Assembly: GCA_944391285.1 (NCBI GenBank)
Contig: CALXSY010000002.1
Span: 62,001 to 126,000, forward strand
DNA from: an uncultured Clostridia bacterium
GTDB lineage: Bacteria > Bacillota > Peptococcia > Peptococcales > Peptococcaceae
Direction of reading: 5' to 3'
Length of the DNA stretch: 64,000 bases
Notes under the pieces: model-generated
The model's database searches: none
Told to the model about the DNA's origin: nothing
Seen by the model: the letters and a program-made list of their open reading frames with translations, nothing else
Made by a program: the position numbers and the translations under genes
Part shown: positions 1 to 8,330 of the stretch, one piece after another
Numbering within the stretch: the stretch's first letter is position 1
Layout: the number at the start of each line of letters is the position of its first letter

Positions 1-1536
1 CATGCGCTCGGCGGTGGATAAATCCATGCGGTCGCCGATGCATTTGCCGTTGTTAACGATATTGTGATGGGTCAGCATTACGCCTTTGGGGAAACCGGTA
101 GTGCCGGAGGTATATTGCATGTTGCAGACATCATTGACATCAACCTGAGCTGCCATATGCAGGATTTCCTCTTGGGAAACTTGATTAGCCCGCTCAATAA
201 ACTCATTCCATTCCAAAGCGCCGGGCATTTCAAAGCCTACAGTGATAACATTGCGCAAGAAAGGAAGGCGTTTGGCATGCAAACTGTGACCTTTTTTGGT
301 CTGAGCCAACTCAGGGCAGAGCTCTTTGATGATTTCTTTATAATTGGAGTCTTTAAAGCCGTCAATCAAAATAACAGTGTGGGTATCGGATTGCCGCAGG
401 AGGTATTCTGCTTCGTGAATTTTGTACGCAGTATTCATGGAAACAAACACAGCGCCGATTTTAGTGGTTGCCCAAAAGGCGATGTACCACTGGGGAATAT
501 TGGTTGCCCAGACAGCTACATGGGTGCCGGCTTTAACACCGACTGCGACCAAGGCACGCGCCATTTCGTCCACATCATCTCTGAATTGGCTGTAAGTACG
601 GGTATAATCCAAGGTAGTATATTTAAAGGCAATCTGGTCGGGGAATTCTTCAACCATGCGGTCCAACACTTGGGAGAAGGTTTGCTCAATGATGCTCTCT
701 TTTTCCCAGATGAAATTACCGGTATGGGCTTTGTTGGAATAAAGGTGTTTCTTGCGCTTGGAAGGATTGTCGTACTGCTTCATTTTGTTGCTGACATAGG
801 TGAGAATGATTTCTAAATCATCCAAGCCTTCGGGCCAAGCAGGATTCCAGACGGTAGTGATGAAGCCGTCATAGTTAATGGATTTCAGAGCGTTCATCAT
901 ATCTACCAAGGGCAGATTTCCTTCGCCCAAAAGGGTGAAATTGCCTTTGCTGTCGCAGTCCATCAAATGCACTAATTTAACATAAGCGCCTAAGTTTTGA
1001 ATAGTTTTTTCGCTCTCTTCACCCTGTAAAAAAGTAGCGTGCATTTGCCAGTCAGAGGCGACATAATCGCTGGCCATAGTGTTGAGCAAATCTCTCAAAA
1101 GAGAGGTATCGGCAAAAATACCGGTAGTTTCAATCAAGATTACTATTTTTGCTTCGCCGGCAGCAGTGACAGCTTTTTCTAAAAAGCTGACAGCAGCGGC
1201 AAAATCCTCCGCACTGCCTTCTGCTCTGACGGTGATATAAGGAATATTGGCTCCTTTAGCAGTTTGGGCGGCTGCTTTAAAGGCAGCTATATTGGCTTCC
1301 TCATTTTCTTTGGAAGCGATGTTGATGTCCATACTCAAGGAGGAGAGAGTTAAATCCATGTCTTTCAGCTGGCGTTTGCTTTTGCCGACTAAATCATTTT
1401 GCAAAGGATTCATGCGTCCGCTGAATGCCTTGCTTGCCAAATCTATTTCGATACCGCCAAAGGCAGTATTTTTAGCCATATTTAAAAAGTTGTCCCAGGA
1501 ATAATCCCAGTGTTTGGTGGAAAATGCTAAATTCAT
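1..1536 (-). CDS. TIM-barrel (sugar phosphate isomerase-like) / AMP-dependent acyl-CoA ligase fusion, partial
   Basis: The frame is open without a stop from an ATG at 1536 to the left edge, giving at least 512 residues; the C-terminus lies outside the window. Residues 1 to about 250 read as a xylose-isomerase/AP-endonuclease-type TIM barrel, with a typical closing strand pattern (GEGNLPLVDMMNALK, then YDGFITTVWNP). After a charged linker (SKRKKHLYSNK) an ANL-superfamily domain begins near residue 280, with FPDQIAFKY and the AMP-binding P-loop YTSGTTGFPKG near residue 488. ANL enzymes activate carboxylates as acyl-AMP and usually form acyl-CoA. The start follows a good GGAGG and overlaps the upstream LeuA-like stop as ATGA, so the two genes are translationally coupled. 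The substrate is unknown. The domain fusion is directly visible; the function is inference. Confidence 0.82.
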   Translation of the reverse strand, partial: MNLAFSTKHWDYSWDNFLNMAKNTAFGGIEIDLASKAFSGRMNPLQNDLVGKSKRQLKDMDLTLSSLSMDINIASKENEEANIAAFKAAAQTAKGANIPYITVRAEGSAEDFAAAVSFLEKAVTAAGEAKIVILIETTGIFADTSLLRDLLNTMASDYVASDWQMHATFLQGEESEKTIQNLGAYVKLVHLMDCDSKGNFTLLGEGNLPLVDMMNALKSINYDGFITTVWNPAWPEGLDDLEIILTYVSNKMKQYDNPSKRKKHLYSNKAHTGNFIWEKESIIEQTFSQVLDRMVEEFPDQIAFKYTTLDYTRTYSQFRDDVDEMARALVAVGVKAGTHVAVWATNIPQWYIAFWATTKIGAVFVSMNTAYKIHEAEYLLRQSDTHTVILIDGFKDSNYKEIIKELCPELAQTKKGHSLHAKRLPFLRNVITVGFEMPGALEWNEFIERANQVSQEEILHMAAQVDVNDVCNMQYTSGTTGFPKGVMLTHHNIVNNGKCIGDRMDLSTAERM

Positions 1537-2951
1537 CTGTTATCCTCCTCGTAAGCAATTTTGTTGAGTGCGCTGACATAAGCACGGATGCTGGAACCGA
1601 TGATATCGGTAGAAATACCGGTGCCGGCATAGATTTTGCCGTTGTAGCGCAGTTTAACCAAAGCAGAGCCCATAGCTTCACGGCCTTCGGTGACGGATTG
1701 GATTTGGAAATCCTCCAGCTCATAATGATGACCGGTAATTTTTTCGATAGCTAAGAACGAAGCATCGATAGGACCGTCGCCTAAGCTGATGCCTTGCAAT
1801 AATTCACCGTTTTTCTGCAAGCAAACAGTAGCAGTAGAGGTGATTAAATTGCCGCTGTTGATGACATAGTTGTCAATCTTATAAGTAGCCGGCACTTGCA
1901 AAGCGGTGCTGGCGATGATGGCTTCCAATTCACGGCTGCTGACAAAATCTTTCTTTGAGGCGATATTGGCAAAGGCTTCGTAAACCCGAGCATTGTCTTC
2001 TTCGGATAATTCATAGCCTAACTTAATAGTGGCTTGAGCGATAGCGTTTAAATCGTCATTTTTATCAAAGGTGACATTGGACTTATCATTGGAAACGCCG
2101 AAATCAAAGGGTGATTTAGTGTTTCTTTGGGTTTGCTGCAAATTAGCCAATTTGCTGACAGAGCGGGTTAGCTCGGTAGTTTTAATGTTGGTAGCTAAGC
2201 CGTAGCGGTCGCCTTTTTCGGCTAAAAGGTGAACCATATAGTCCAAATTGGGGTACTCGTGGCTGTTTGCCATGGTTTTTAAGACGATGGCTCCTTTGCT
2301 TAAAGCGGTAAAGGCGCAGGCCTCGGCCATGTTCAATTTGCTGTAAATCTCTACACCTAAGTTAACTTGACTTAAAGCGGGAATTGCTTGGTATAAATCG
2401 TCGATAAATTTAGCCATTTCATCGGGCATCATCATGCCGGCGGAATCACAAACGGTGATTTGGCTTGAGCCGCTAGCAATAGCGGCTTCGATCATTTGTT
2501 TTAAAAATTCGCTGTCGCTTCTGGTAGCATCGATGGCTACAAATTCTACATTGGGGCAGTATTCTTTGACTTTTTTGATTAATTGGGCAGTCATTTCCAA
2601 AACTTGCGGCGGTTTTTTGTGGCAGAAATATTCCATCTGGACGACGGAGGTAGGCACAGCTATTTGCAGGACAACATTTTTGGCGCTATTTACACAATGC
2701 CAAGTATCCTCAATATTCTGCTCATTTAACTCCAGCTGGCAAACCATAGTGCTGTTAGCCAATATATCAACGGCCATTTTCAAAAACAAGCCGTCAGTTT
2801 TCACATTTTTAATACTGGGGAGCTCAATGGCATTTACTCCCGTACGCTCCAAAAGCTTTAACATTTCCACTTTCTCACGGAAGCTTAAAACATGATTGGT
2901 GCTTTTGCTGCCTTCTCTGAGGCTGATGTCAGACAATATAACGTTTTTCAT
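1533..2951 (-). CDS. LeuA-like protein (DRE-TIM metallolyase fold plus LeuA allosteric domain) lacking the HxH motif
   Basis: 472 residues from ATG 2951, which has a GGAG ribosome site; an upstream in-frame extension would run through the T-box leader and is rejected. The N-terminal half follows the isopropylmalate/homocitrate synthase barrel: LSDISLREG matches the DTTLRDG motif that holds the metal Asp and catalytic Arg. Residues about 350-470 match the LeuA regulatory domain (SLGDGPIDASF, and STDIIGSSIRAYVSALNK at the end). The barrel segment where LeuA has HCHNDLG instead reads VEIYSKLN, and the GERAGN loop reads SHEYPN, so two metal-ligand histidines are missing. It may be a divergent enzyme or a non-catalytic paralogue. 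A leucine-type T-box precedes it, and it overlaps the downstream fusion gene by 4 bases. Confidence 0.8.
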   Translation of the reverse strand: MKNVILSDISLREGSKSTNHVLSFREKVEMLKLLERTGVNAIELPSIKNVKTDGLFLKMAVDILANSTMVCQLELNEQNIEDTWHCVNSAKNVVLQIAVPTSVVQMEYFCHKKPPQVLEMTAQLIKKVKEYCPNVEFVAIDATRSDSEFLKQMIEAAIASGSSQITVCDSAGMMMPDEMAKFIDDLYQAIPALSQVNLGVEIYSKLNMAEACAFTALSKGAIVLKTMANSHEYPNLDYMVHLLAEKGDRYGLATNIKTTELTRSVSKLANLQQTQRNTKSPFDFGVSNDKSNVTFDKNDDLNAIAQATIKLGYELSEEDNARVYEAFANIASKKDFVSSRELEAIIASTALQVPATYKIDNYVINSGNLITSTATVCLQKNGELLQGISLGDGPIDASFLAIEKITGHHYELEDFQIQSVTEGREAMGSALVKLRYNGKIYAGTGISTDIIGSSIRAYVSALNKIAYEEDNR

Positions 2952-2982
2952 AAAAAATCTCCTTTCGAAAATAAAAATCAAT

Positions 2983-3016
2983 AAAAAAAATCCCTGAAAC
3001 ATTGCTGTTTCAGGGA
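2983..3016 (-). terminator. T-box regulated intrinsic terminator
   Basis: A 10-bp perfect stem at 2991-3000 and 3007-3016, followed on the minus strand by eight T residues. It lies immediately after the T-box core, as expected for transcription-attenuation T-boxes. Confidence 0.9.
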
Positions 3017-3249
3017 CGATAATTAACCGTGGTACCACCCAGATTGCCAATTGGCCGCTTTGGAGTCAATAAACTCTGTCGCTTTGATAACGGAGCGCTG
3101 CCGTGATTTTTTACTGTAAATGTTCAAAAATCATGCTCAGATACGAGACTGCTTAAAAGTTTTTTCATCAGCTTGCACCAAACGCTGACTCTCTAAAGAA
3201 AAAGTAAATTTAAGCTTAATATCTTCATCGCTAATGCATTATTTATTAT
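2983..3249 (-). promoter_or_regulatory. T-box leader (probable leucine specifier) upstream of the LeuA-like gene
   Basis: The conserved T-box core TGGGTGGTACCACGG lies at 3041-3027 (minus strand), followed by a terminator stem (CCCTGAAAC/GTTTCAGGG, 3016-2991) and a run of eight T. Stem I can be folded: AGATA pairs with TATCT and GCTTAAA with TTTAAGC. They flank an internal loop whose 3' side is AGTCTCG, placing CUC (leucine) followed by a purine at the specifier position. An AGAGAG element and a GGTGCAAGCTGATG segment fit the distal stem I. Uncharged tRNA-Leu would pair with it and favour the antiterminator. The T-box itself is clear; the leucine assignment rests on a hand fold. Confidence 0.93.
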
Positions 3250-3255
3250 TTTTGA

Positions 3256-3284
3256 AGTATATCTCATGTTGAGAAATTTGTCAA
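3256..3284 (-). promoter_or_regulatory. Sigma-A type promoter of the T-box leader
   Basis: On the minus strand TTGACA (3284-3279) and TATACT (3261-3256) are separated by exactly 17 bases, which puts the transcript start near 3249, just before stem I of the T-box. Confidence 0.85.
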
Positions 3285-3333
3285 GAGAAAAATTTCGCAA
3301 GTGAAATAAAAAAAACTAATCAGTATCCAAAGC

Positions 3334-4140
3334 TTAAAGCTGATGAAAGCTAACTTGCCGTTGTTTAAAGGTGGAAAGCTTGGTAATGCCCAAGGAGGGA
3401 AGCATCATGATAACTTCCTTTAAGCCGTAGCCCACATGGGGGATACGGTGGCTGTCTGCACCGACTGTCAATATTTCGCCGCCTAATTCATGATAGCGGC
3501 TGACTATGGGCAGATGGGGGATAGTGGCATGGGAATAATGTCTTAGACCGGAGGTGTTGATTTCGATGCCTTTGCCCCGGGCGATCAGCTTCTTTAAAAG
3601 ATTATCTACGATTTCCCTGCCGATGTGGTAATCGTCGCTTTCATATTGATAAGGCATCACTCGGCGGATAAAGTCGATATGCCCGCAGACATCAAAATCA
3701 TCAAAGCCGTCCAAAAGCTCGGACAATGTTTGATAGTAAGTGCAGTAAAGCCCGGCTTTGCCGCCGAAGCTTTGGAGATATTCCTGATTGCGCAGGCTTT
3801 GGCAGTTTAAGCGGTGCAAAGAAGCAATGACAAAATCAAAGGGATAGCTTCTGACAAAATTGCTGCACAAATCAAGGACTCCCGGATTTAAGCCTACTTC
3901 GACGCCGATATTAATAGTAAGTTCGCTTTGGTATTCCTTTTGCAAGCTCTCCAAAGTGGGAAAGTAGCGCTCGGCATCTAAGATATGGGTATCGTCATGG
4001 ATTTCCGCCGGCAATATGTCCATGTGATCGGTAATGGTGATTTCTTCAAAGCCCATTTCGATAGCTCGCTCGATAGCTTGCCGCGGCTCAACAACGCTGT
4101 CGGCAGAAAATGTAGTGTGCATATGATAATCTATCAGCAT
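3334..4140 (-). CDS. PHP-domain histidinol-phosphatase (HisJ/HisK type)
   Basis: 268 residues, the usual length for HisJ-family phosphatases. The PHP signature is complete: DYHMHTTFSAD at the N-terminus, ITDHMD near residue 37, a GVEVGLNP segment, GHIDFIRR near 158, and GADSHR near the C-terminus supply the metal ligands. The family removes phosphate from L-histidinol phosphate in histidine biosynthesis, but PHP proteins also act on other phosphoesters and no his genes are adjacent. It starts 19 bases downstream of the HAD phosphatase gene with its own AGGAG site, so the two form a small minus-strand operon. Confidence 0.85.
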   Translation of the reverse strand: MLIDYHMHTTFSADSVVEPRQAIERAIEMGFEEITITDHMDILPAEIHDDTHILDAERYFPTLESLQKEYQSELTINIGVEVGLNPGVLDLCSNFVRSYPFDFVIASLHRLNCQSLRNQEYLQSFGGKAGLYCTYYQTLSELLDGFDDFDVCGHIDFIRRVMPYQYESDDYHIGREIVDNLLKKLIARGKGIEINTSGLRHYSHATIPHLPIVSRYHELGGEILTVGADSHRIPHVGYGLKEVIMMLPSLGITKLSTFKQRQVSFHQL

Positions 4141-4159
4141 TTTACCACTCCTTTAAGTT

Positions 4160-4798
4160 TTAGCCCAGCATGTTGGCTAATTCCAATAAATCTTCGATAA
4201 AATAATCCGGTTCAAAGGTTTGGAGAAACTCTTTGCCGAAGGCGCTGTATAAAACAGCGGCAGTTTTGGTGCCGGCGTCTTTGCCGCACTGGATATCAAA
4301 ATTGCTGTCGCCGACCATGATAGCTTCCTTTGGAGCGACACCTAAAATCTCCAAAGCTTTTTTTGCCGGCTCACCGGTCGGCTTGTGATTGACGGTGTCT
4401 TCATAGGTTATAATGGTAGAAAAATAGGGCAAAAGGTCAAACTGCGCCAGATTTTGATAAGCGCCGTCATGGCGTTTGGAGGTTACTACCGCCAGCTTAT
4501 AGCCCTTTGCTTTAAACTTTTCCAATGCCTCAATGACATGGGGGCAGAGGGTAATATATTTGCTCTGGTCCAAAGATTGCTGGAAACGATGGTATTCGTC
4601 GATCAGCTCATCAGCTTCATTTGGCGCCATTTCGGCAAAAACTTCGCTTAAAGGTTTGCCGAAGGTTCTAACTAATTCTTCTCGTGGAGGGCAGGAGCCC
4701 GTTTTTTCTTTCAAAGTATGCTCAAAGCACTGCAAAATGATTTCGTTAGTATTGACAAGCGTGCCGTCAAGATCCAGTAAAATAGCTTTTATACTCAT
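4160..4798 (-). CDS. HAD-family hydrolase (PpaX / phosphoglycolate phosphatase-like)
   Basis: 212 residues from ATG 4798, preceded by GGGAG; a longer in-frame start at 4918 would precede the promoter and adds a low-complexity hydrophobic stretch. HAD motif I is LLDLDGTLVNTNE (nucleophile and acid Asp), motif II is VVTSKR, and motif III/IV is the lysine in KPTGEPAKKAL plus MVGDSNFDIQCGKDAG. This fits subfamily IA phosphatases such as PpaX (pyrophosphatase) or Gph (phosphoglycolate phosphatase), and the exact substrate cannot be read from sequence. It is first in an operon with the PHP phosphatase. Confidence 0.85.
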   Translation of the reverse strand: MSIKAILLDLDGTLVNTNEIILQCFEHTLKEKTGSCPPREELVRTFGKPLSEVFAEMAPNEADELIDEYHRFQQSLDQSKYITLCPHVIEALEKFKAKGYKLAVVTSKRHDGAYQNLAQFDLLPYFSTIITYEDTVNHKPTGEPAKKALEILGVAPKEAIMVGDSNFDIQCGKDAGTKTAAVLYSAFGKEFLQTFEPDYFIEDLLELANMLG

Positions 4799-4829
4799 AA
4801 TTTTCTCCCTTAAAATTAAATATAGCCAT

Positions 4830-4858
4830 ATTATAGCACTACTTGGGAAGTAAAGCAA
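4830..4858 (-). promoter_or_regulatory. Promoter for the HAD/PHP phosphatase operon
   Basis: Minus strand TTGCTT (4858-4853), 17-base spacer, perfect TATAAT (4835-4830). It also supports the start at 4798 rather than the longer frame. Confidence 0.7.
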
Positions 4859-4908
4859 AGAGAAATAACAAAAAATTTTAAAAAAATTTAAGTAAAGGTG
4901 AAAATTTT

Positions 4909-4937
4909 TTGACGGCAAATCAGTTATATGTTATAAT
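4909..4937 (+). promoter_or_regulatory. Promoter for the recG-rarA-mnmA operon
   Basis: TTGACG at 4909-4914, 17-base spacer, perfect TATAAT at 4932-4937. The ribosome site AAGGAGGAGGG precedes the recG ATG. Confidence 0.85.
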
Positions 4938-4978
4938 AAAAAATTAAGCAAAGCTTCGCTGAAAAGGAGGAGGGAAAG

Positions 4979-7048
4979 ATGAAAAAGCTTACTGATGACA
5001 TCACTGCCATCAAAGGCATTGGCGCCAAAAAAGCGCAGGATTTGCATAATTTAGGGCTGTGGCAGGCGGAAGATGTGCTTTACTATTTCCCCTTCCGCTA
5101 TGAGGATCGGACAGTTGTGGCTGATTTAAGCACGTTGAAAGATGGGCAAATGGCGTTAATCTGCGGAGAGGTGGCACAGGTGAATAATGTACGCCTGCCG
5201 GGGCGCAAAATTCTTTTAAGGGTTGTTTTGCGCAGTTTTGGCGGCAAAATTACCCTTTTGTGGTTCAATCAGCCTTATTTGGCGCAAAAATTTTCTTTAG
5301 GAAAAATCGTTTTAGCTTACGGGCGCTATCATTACAAGGGAGAAAAGCAGCTGGCGGTGAAGGACTATCGGATTTTGGCGGAGGAGGAAGAAGCCGAGCA
5401 ATATTTAGGGATTGTGCCGGTTTATCCTGCCAGCGAAAAAATTTCTGCCAATATGCTGCAAAAGCTGGTTGACGAAGCCTTAAAGGGCTATCTGCCTGTT
5501 GTCGGGGAATATTTGCCGGAAGCGATGCGGGAGAAATATCATTTGGCAGATTTAGCTTGGGCTCTTGAGGCTATTCATCATCCTAAGGAGTGGAAGGATT
5601 TAAATATCGCCCGCTACCGCTTGGTTTTTGATGAATTTTTGCTTTTAATCCTGAGTCTGCGGCAGAAAAAGAGAAATGAGAAAAAGTTAGGACTGGCGCA
5701 AAGGGCGGAGAGCACCTTGACCAAAGAATTTTTGGCAGATCTGCCCTTTCAGCTGACTTATGCGCAAAAAAGGGTTATTTTAGAAATAAAGCGGGACATG
5801 GAAAGCCCTTATGCCATGCATAGATTGCTGCAAGGTGATGTGGGCAGCGGTAAAACTATCGTGGCTTTATATGCCTTACTAAAAACTATAGAAAACAATT
5901 GCCAGGGAGTGCTGATGGTGCCGACAGAGATTTTGGCTGAGCAGCATTATCTGACCATGAACAAATATTTGGCGAAAAGTCAGGTGAAATTGAGACTTTT
6001 GACCAGTTCGCTCAATAAAGCCAAGATGAATGAGCTCAAAGAGCAGATAAGCTTAGGCAAAATAGATTTAATCATCGGCACCCATGCCCTTTTAGAGGAT
6101 AATGTGGAGTTTAAGAGCTTAGGCTTGGTGATTATTGACGAACAGCACCGCTTCGGTGTCCGCCAGCAGTTGGTTTTGCAAAACAAGGGAGCAAATGCCG
6201 ATTTGTTGGTGATGACAGCAACACCTATTCCCCGCTCGCTGGCATTAACCATTTACGGGGATTTGGATTTGTCGGTGATAGATGAATTGCCTCAAGGGCG
6301 TAAAAAAATTATCACCTGGCATATCGGTGAGAAAAAAAGAGAGGGCATGTACGGTTTTTTGGCAGAAAAAATGGCAAAGGGCGAGCAGGTTTATGTAGTG
6401 TGCCCTTTGGTGAGCCAGTCGGAAAAAATGGATTTAGCCAATGCCGAAGCCTTGGCGCACAAGCTGGCGCAGGAAGTGTTTCCCCAAAGGAGAATTGCCC
6501 TTTTGCACGGCAAGATGAAGAACGAGGAAAAGGCACAAATCATGGAAAAGTTTCGGCTGGGTGAAATTGATTTGCTGGTAGCTACTACGGTTATCGAGGT
6601 CGGGGTCGATGTGCCCAATGCCACGGTGATGGTTATCGAAAACGCCGAGCGTTTCGGTTTGGCTCAGCTCCATCAGCTGCGGGGGAGAGTTGGCAGAGGA
6701 GAGAAACAGGGATATTGTATCCTCATTTCCGAGCCCACTACCGATGAGGCTAAAAGCCGCATGCAGGTCATGACTAAGTCCAACGACGGCTTTTTTATCG
6801 CCGAGGAGGATTTAAATATCCGCGGTCCCGGGGAGGTGCTGGGGCTTAAGCAGCACGGTTTGCCAGAATTAAAAATTGCTAACTTGGCGGAGGATATCGC
6901 CATTTTAGAGGCGGCAAAAGAGGCGGCAGAGCAAATATTGGCTGAAGGTTTGGAGCATTACCCTAAGCTTACGGAGCGTTTGGAACGGGTAAGGACAAGC
7001 AAAATTTTAACGATGAACGGGGGAAAAGCCGATGGACAATTTATTTAG
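4979..7048 (+). CDS. recG: ATP-dependent DNA helicase RecG
   Basis: 689 residues, the usual RecG length. The N-terminus carries the helix-hairpin segment IKGIGAKKAQDL and an OB-fold wedge domain that binds branched DNA. The helicase core has Walker A GDVGSGKT near residue 286, DEQH near 387, MTATPIPRSL, and in the second RecA lobe TTVIEVGVDVPNA and QLRGRVGRG. RecG remodels stalled forks and processes recombination intermediates. Its end overlaps the start of rarA by 17 bases, so both are in one operon for DNA replication/repair. Confidence 0.97.
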   Translation: MKKLTDDITAIKGIGAKKAQDLHNLGLWQAEDVLYYFPFRYEDRTVVADLSTLKDGQMALICGEVAQVNNVRLPGRKILLRVVLRSFGGKITLLWFNQPYLAQKFSLGKIVLAYGRYHYKGEKQLAVKDYRILAEEEEAEQYLGIVPVYPASEKISANMLQKLVDEALKGYLPVVGEYLPEAMREKYHLADLAWALEAIHHPKEWKDLNIARYRLVFDEFLLLILSLRQKKRNEKKLGLAQRAESTLTKEFLADLPFQLTYAQKRVILEIKRDMESPYAMHRLLQGDVGSGKTIVALYALLKTIENNCQGVLMVPTEILAEQHYLTMNKYLAKSQVKLRLLTSSLNKAKMNELKEQISLGKIDLIIGTHALLEDNVEFKSLGLVIIDEQHRFGVRQQLVLQNKGANADLLVMTATPIPRSLALTIYGDLDLSVIDELPQGRKKIITWHIGEKKREGMYGFLAEKMAKGEQVYVVCPLVSQSEKMDLANAEALAHKLAQEVFPQRRIALLHGKMKNEEKAQIMEKFRLGEIDLLVATTVIEVGVDVPNATVMVIENAERFGLAQLHQLRGRVGRGEKQGYCILISEPTTDEAKSRMQVMTKSNDGFFIAEEDLNIRGPGEVLGLKQHGLPELKIANLAEDIAILEAAKEAAEQILAEGLEHYPKLTERLERVRTSKILTMNGGKADGQFI

Positions 7049-8330
7049 CAACACCATAAATCCTTTAAATGCCCCCTTAGCCCAAAGGATGCGTCCTAAA
7101 TCTTTGGACGAAATATTAGGGCAGGAGCATATTTTGGCTAAAGGCAAGCTTTTGCGCCGTTCTATCGACAACGACCGCCTGTCATCGTTAATTTTCTACG
7201 GTCCTCCGGGCTCGGGCAAGACCACTATTGCCAATGTAATCGCTAAAGTGACCAATAAATTTTTCCAAGGGCTCAATGCCGTCACCGACGGCGTGCCGGA
7301 ACTGCGCAAAATAGTGAAAAAAGCGCAGGAGGATTTGGAGCTGTACAATCAGCAGACTATTCTTTTTATCGACGAAATTCACCGTTTTAATAAGGCTCAG
7401 CAAGACGCCCTTTTGCCCTGGGTGGAAAAAGGCGTGGTGGTTTTAATCGGTGCTACCACTCAAAATCCTTATTTCAGCTTAAATCCGGCGCTTTTGTCCC
7501 GCTCTATCATTTTTAAATTAGAGGCAATCAGCGAAGAGGATATTATTAAGCTTTTAAAGCGCGCCTTAGCGGATAAAGAACGGGGATTGGGCAATTATAA
7601 GAGTGAGGTCAGCGCTGAGGCGCTGAAGCATTTGGCGCACTGTGCCCAAGGCGATGTGCGCATTGCTCTAAACGGCTTGGAGCTGGCGGTGATTTCCAGC
7701 GCTCCGGACGAAGAAGGCATAAGACATATTGACTTAGCCACAGCTGAGGAATCGATTCAGCGGCCGGCGGTGGTTTATGACGGCACCGGCGATGATCATT
7801 ATGATATCATCTCGGCATTTATCAAAAGCATGCGGGGTTCTGATGCCGATGCGGCAATTTATTATCTGGCACGGATGCTGGATGCCGGCGAAGATCCTTT
7901 GTTTATTGCCCGCCGCATGGTCATTTTGGCGGCAGAGGACGTAGGCTTGGCGGATCCTCAGGCTTTGGTGATTGCACAAAACGCGGCAGAGGCATTGCAG
8001 TTTGTGGGATTGCCGGAGGGACGGATAATTTTGGCGGAGGCGGTTATTTATTTAGCCTGTGCGCCGAAAAGCAACAGCGCCATCATGGCTGTTGATACCG
8101 CTTTAGCCGATGTGCGCAAAGGCAAAATTGCTCCGGTGCCCAAGCATCTGCGGGACAGACATTATAAAGGAGCGGCAAGTTTCGGTCATGGCGACGGCTA
8201 TCTTTATCCCCATTCCTATCCGGGAGCTTGGATTAAACAGCAATACTTGCCCGATAAGCTCCAAGGAACAGTTTATTACAGCCCTACAGCGCGGGATAAA
8301 ACCAAAAAACGACAGCAGGAGGAAGAATGA
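7032..8330 (+). CDS. rarA: Replication-associated recombination protein A (RarA/MgsA AAA+ ATPase)
   Basis: 432 residues. It begins with the family's APLAQRMRPKSLDEILGQEHI. Walker A is GPPGSGKT at residues 57-64, Walker B/DExH reads FIDEIHRFNKAQQDALLPWVE, and sensor 1 is GATTQNPYF. The C-terminal MgsA oligomerisation domain includes SDADAAIYYLARML and the RHYKGA motif. RarA acts at stalled replication forks. It overlaps recG upstream and the mnmA start downstream. Confidence 0.96.
   Translation: MDNLFSNTINPLNAPLAQRMRPKSLDEILGQEHILAKGKLLRRSIDNDRLSSLIFYGPPGSGKTTIANVIAKVTNKFFQGLNAVTDGVPELRKIVKKAQEDLELYNQQTILFIDEIHRFNKAQQDALLPWVEKGVVVLIGATTQNPYFSLNPALLSRSIIFKLEAISEEDIIKLLKRALADKERGLGNYKSEVSAEALKHLAHCAQGDVRIALNGLELAVISSAPDEEGIRHIDLATAEESIQRPAVVYDGTGDDHYDIISAFIKSMRGSDADAAIYYLARMLDAGEDPLFIARRMVILAAEDVGLADPQALVIAQNAAEALQFVGLPEGRIILAEAVIYLACAPKSNSAIMAVDTALADVRKGKIAPVPKHLRDRHYKGAASFGHGDGYLYPHSYPGAWIKQQYLPDKLQGTVYYSPTARDKTKKRQQEEE

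Noticed and set aside
64-816. 250-residue plus-strand frame
   Set aside because: It is antisense to the TIM-barrel/ligase fusion, has no ribosome site, and the minus frame gives recognisable domains.
2952-3050. N-terminal extension of the LeuA-like protein
   Set aside because: It translates the T-box core and terminator; ATG 2951 has a proper ribosome site.
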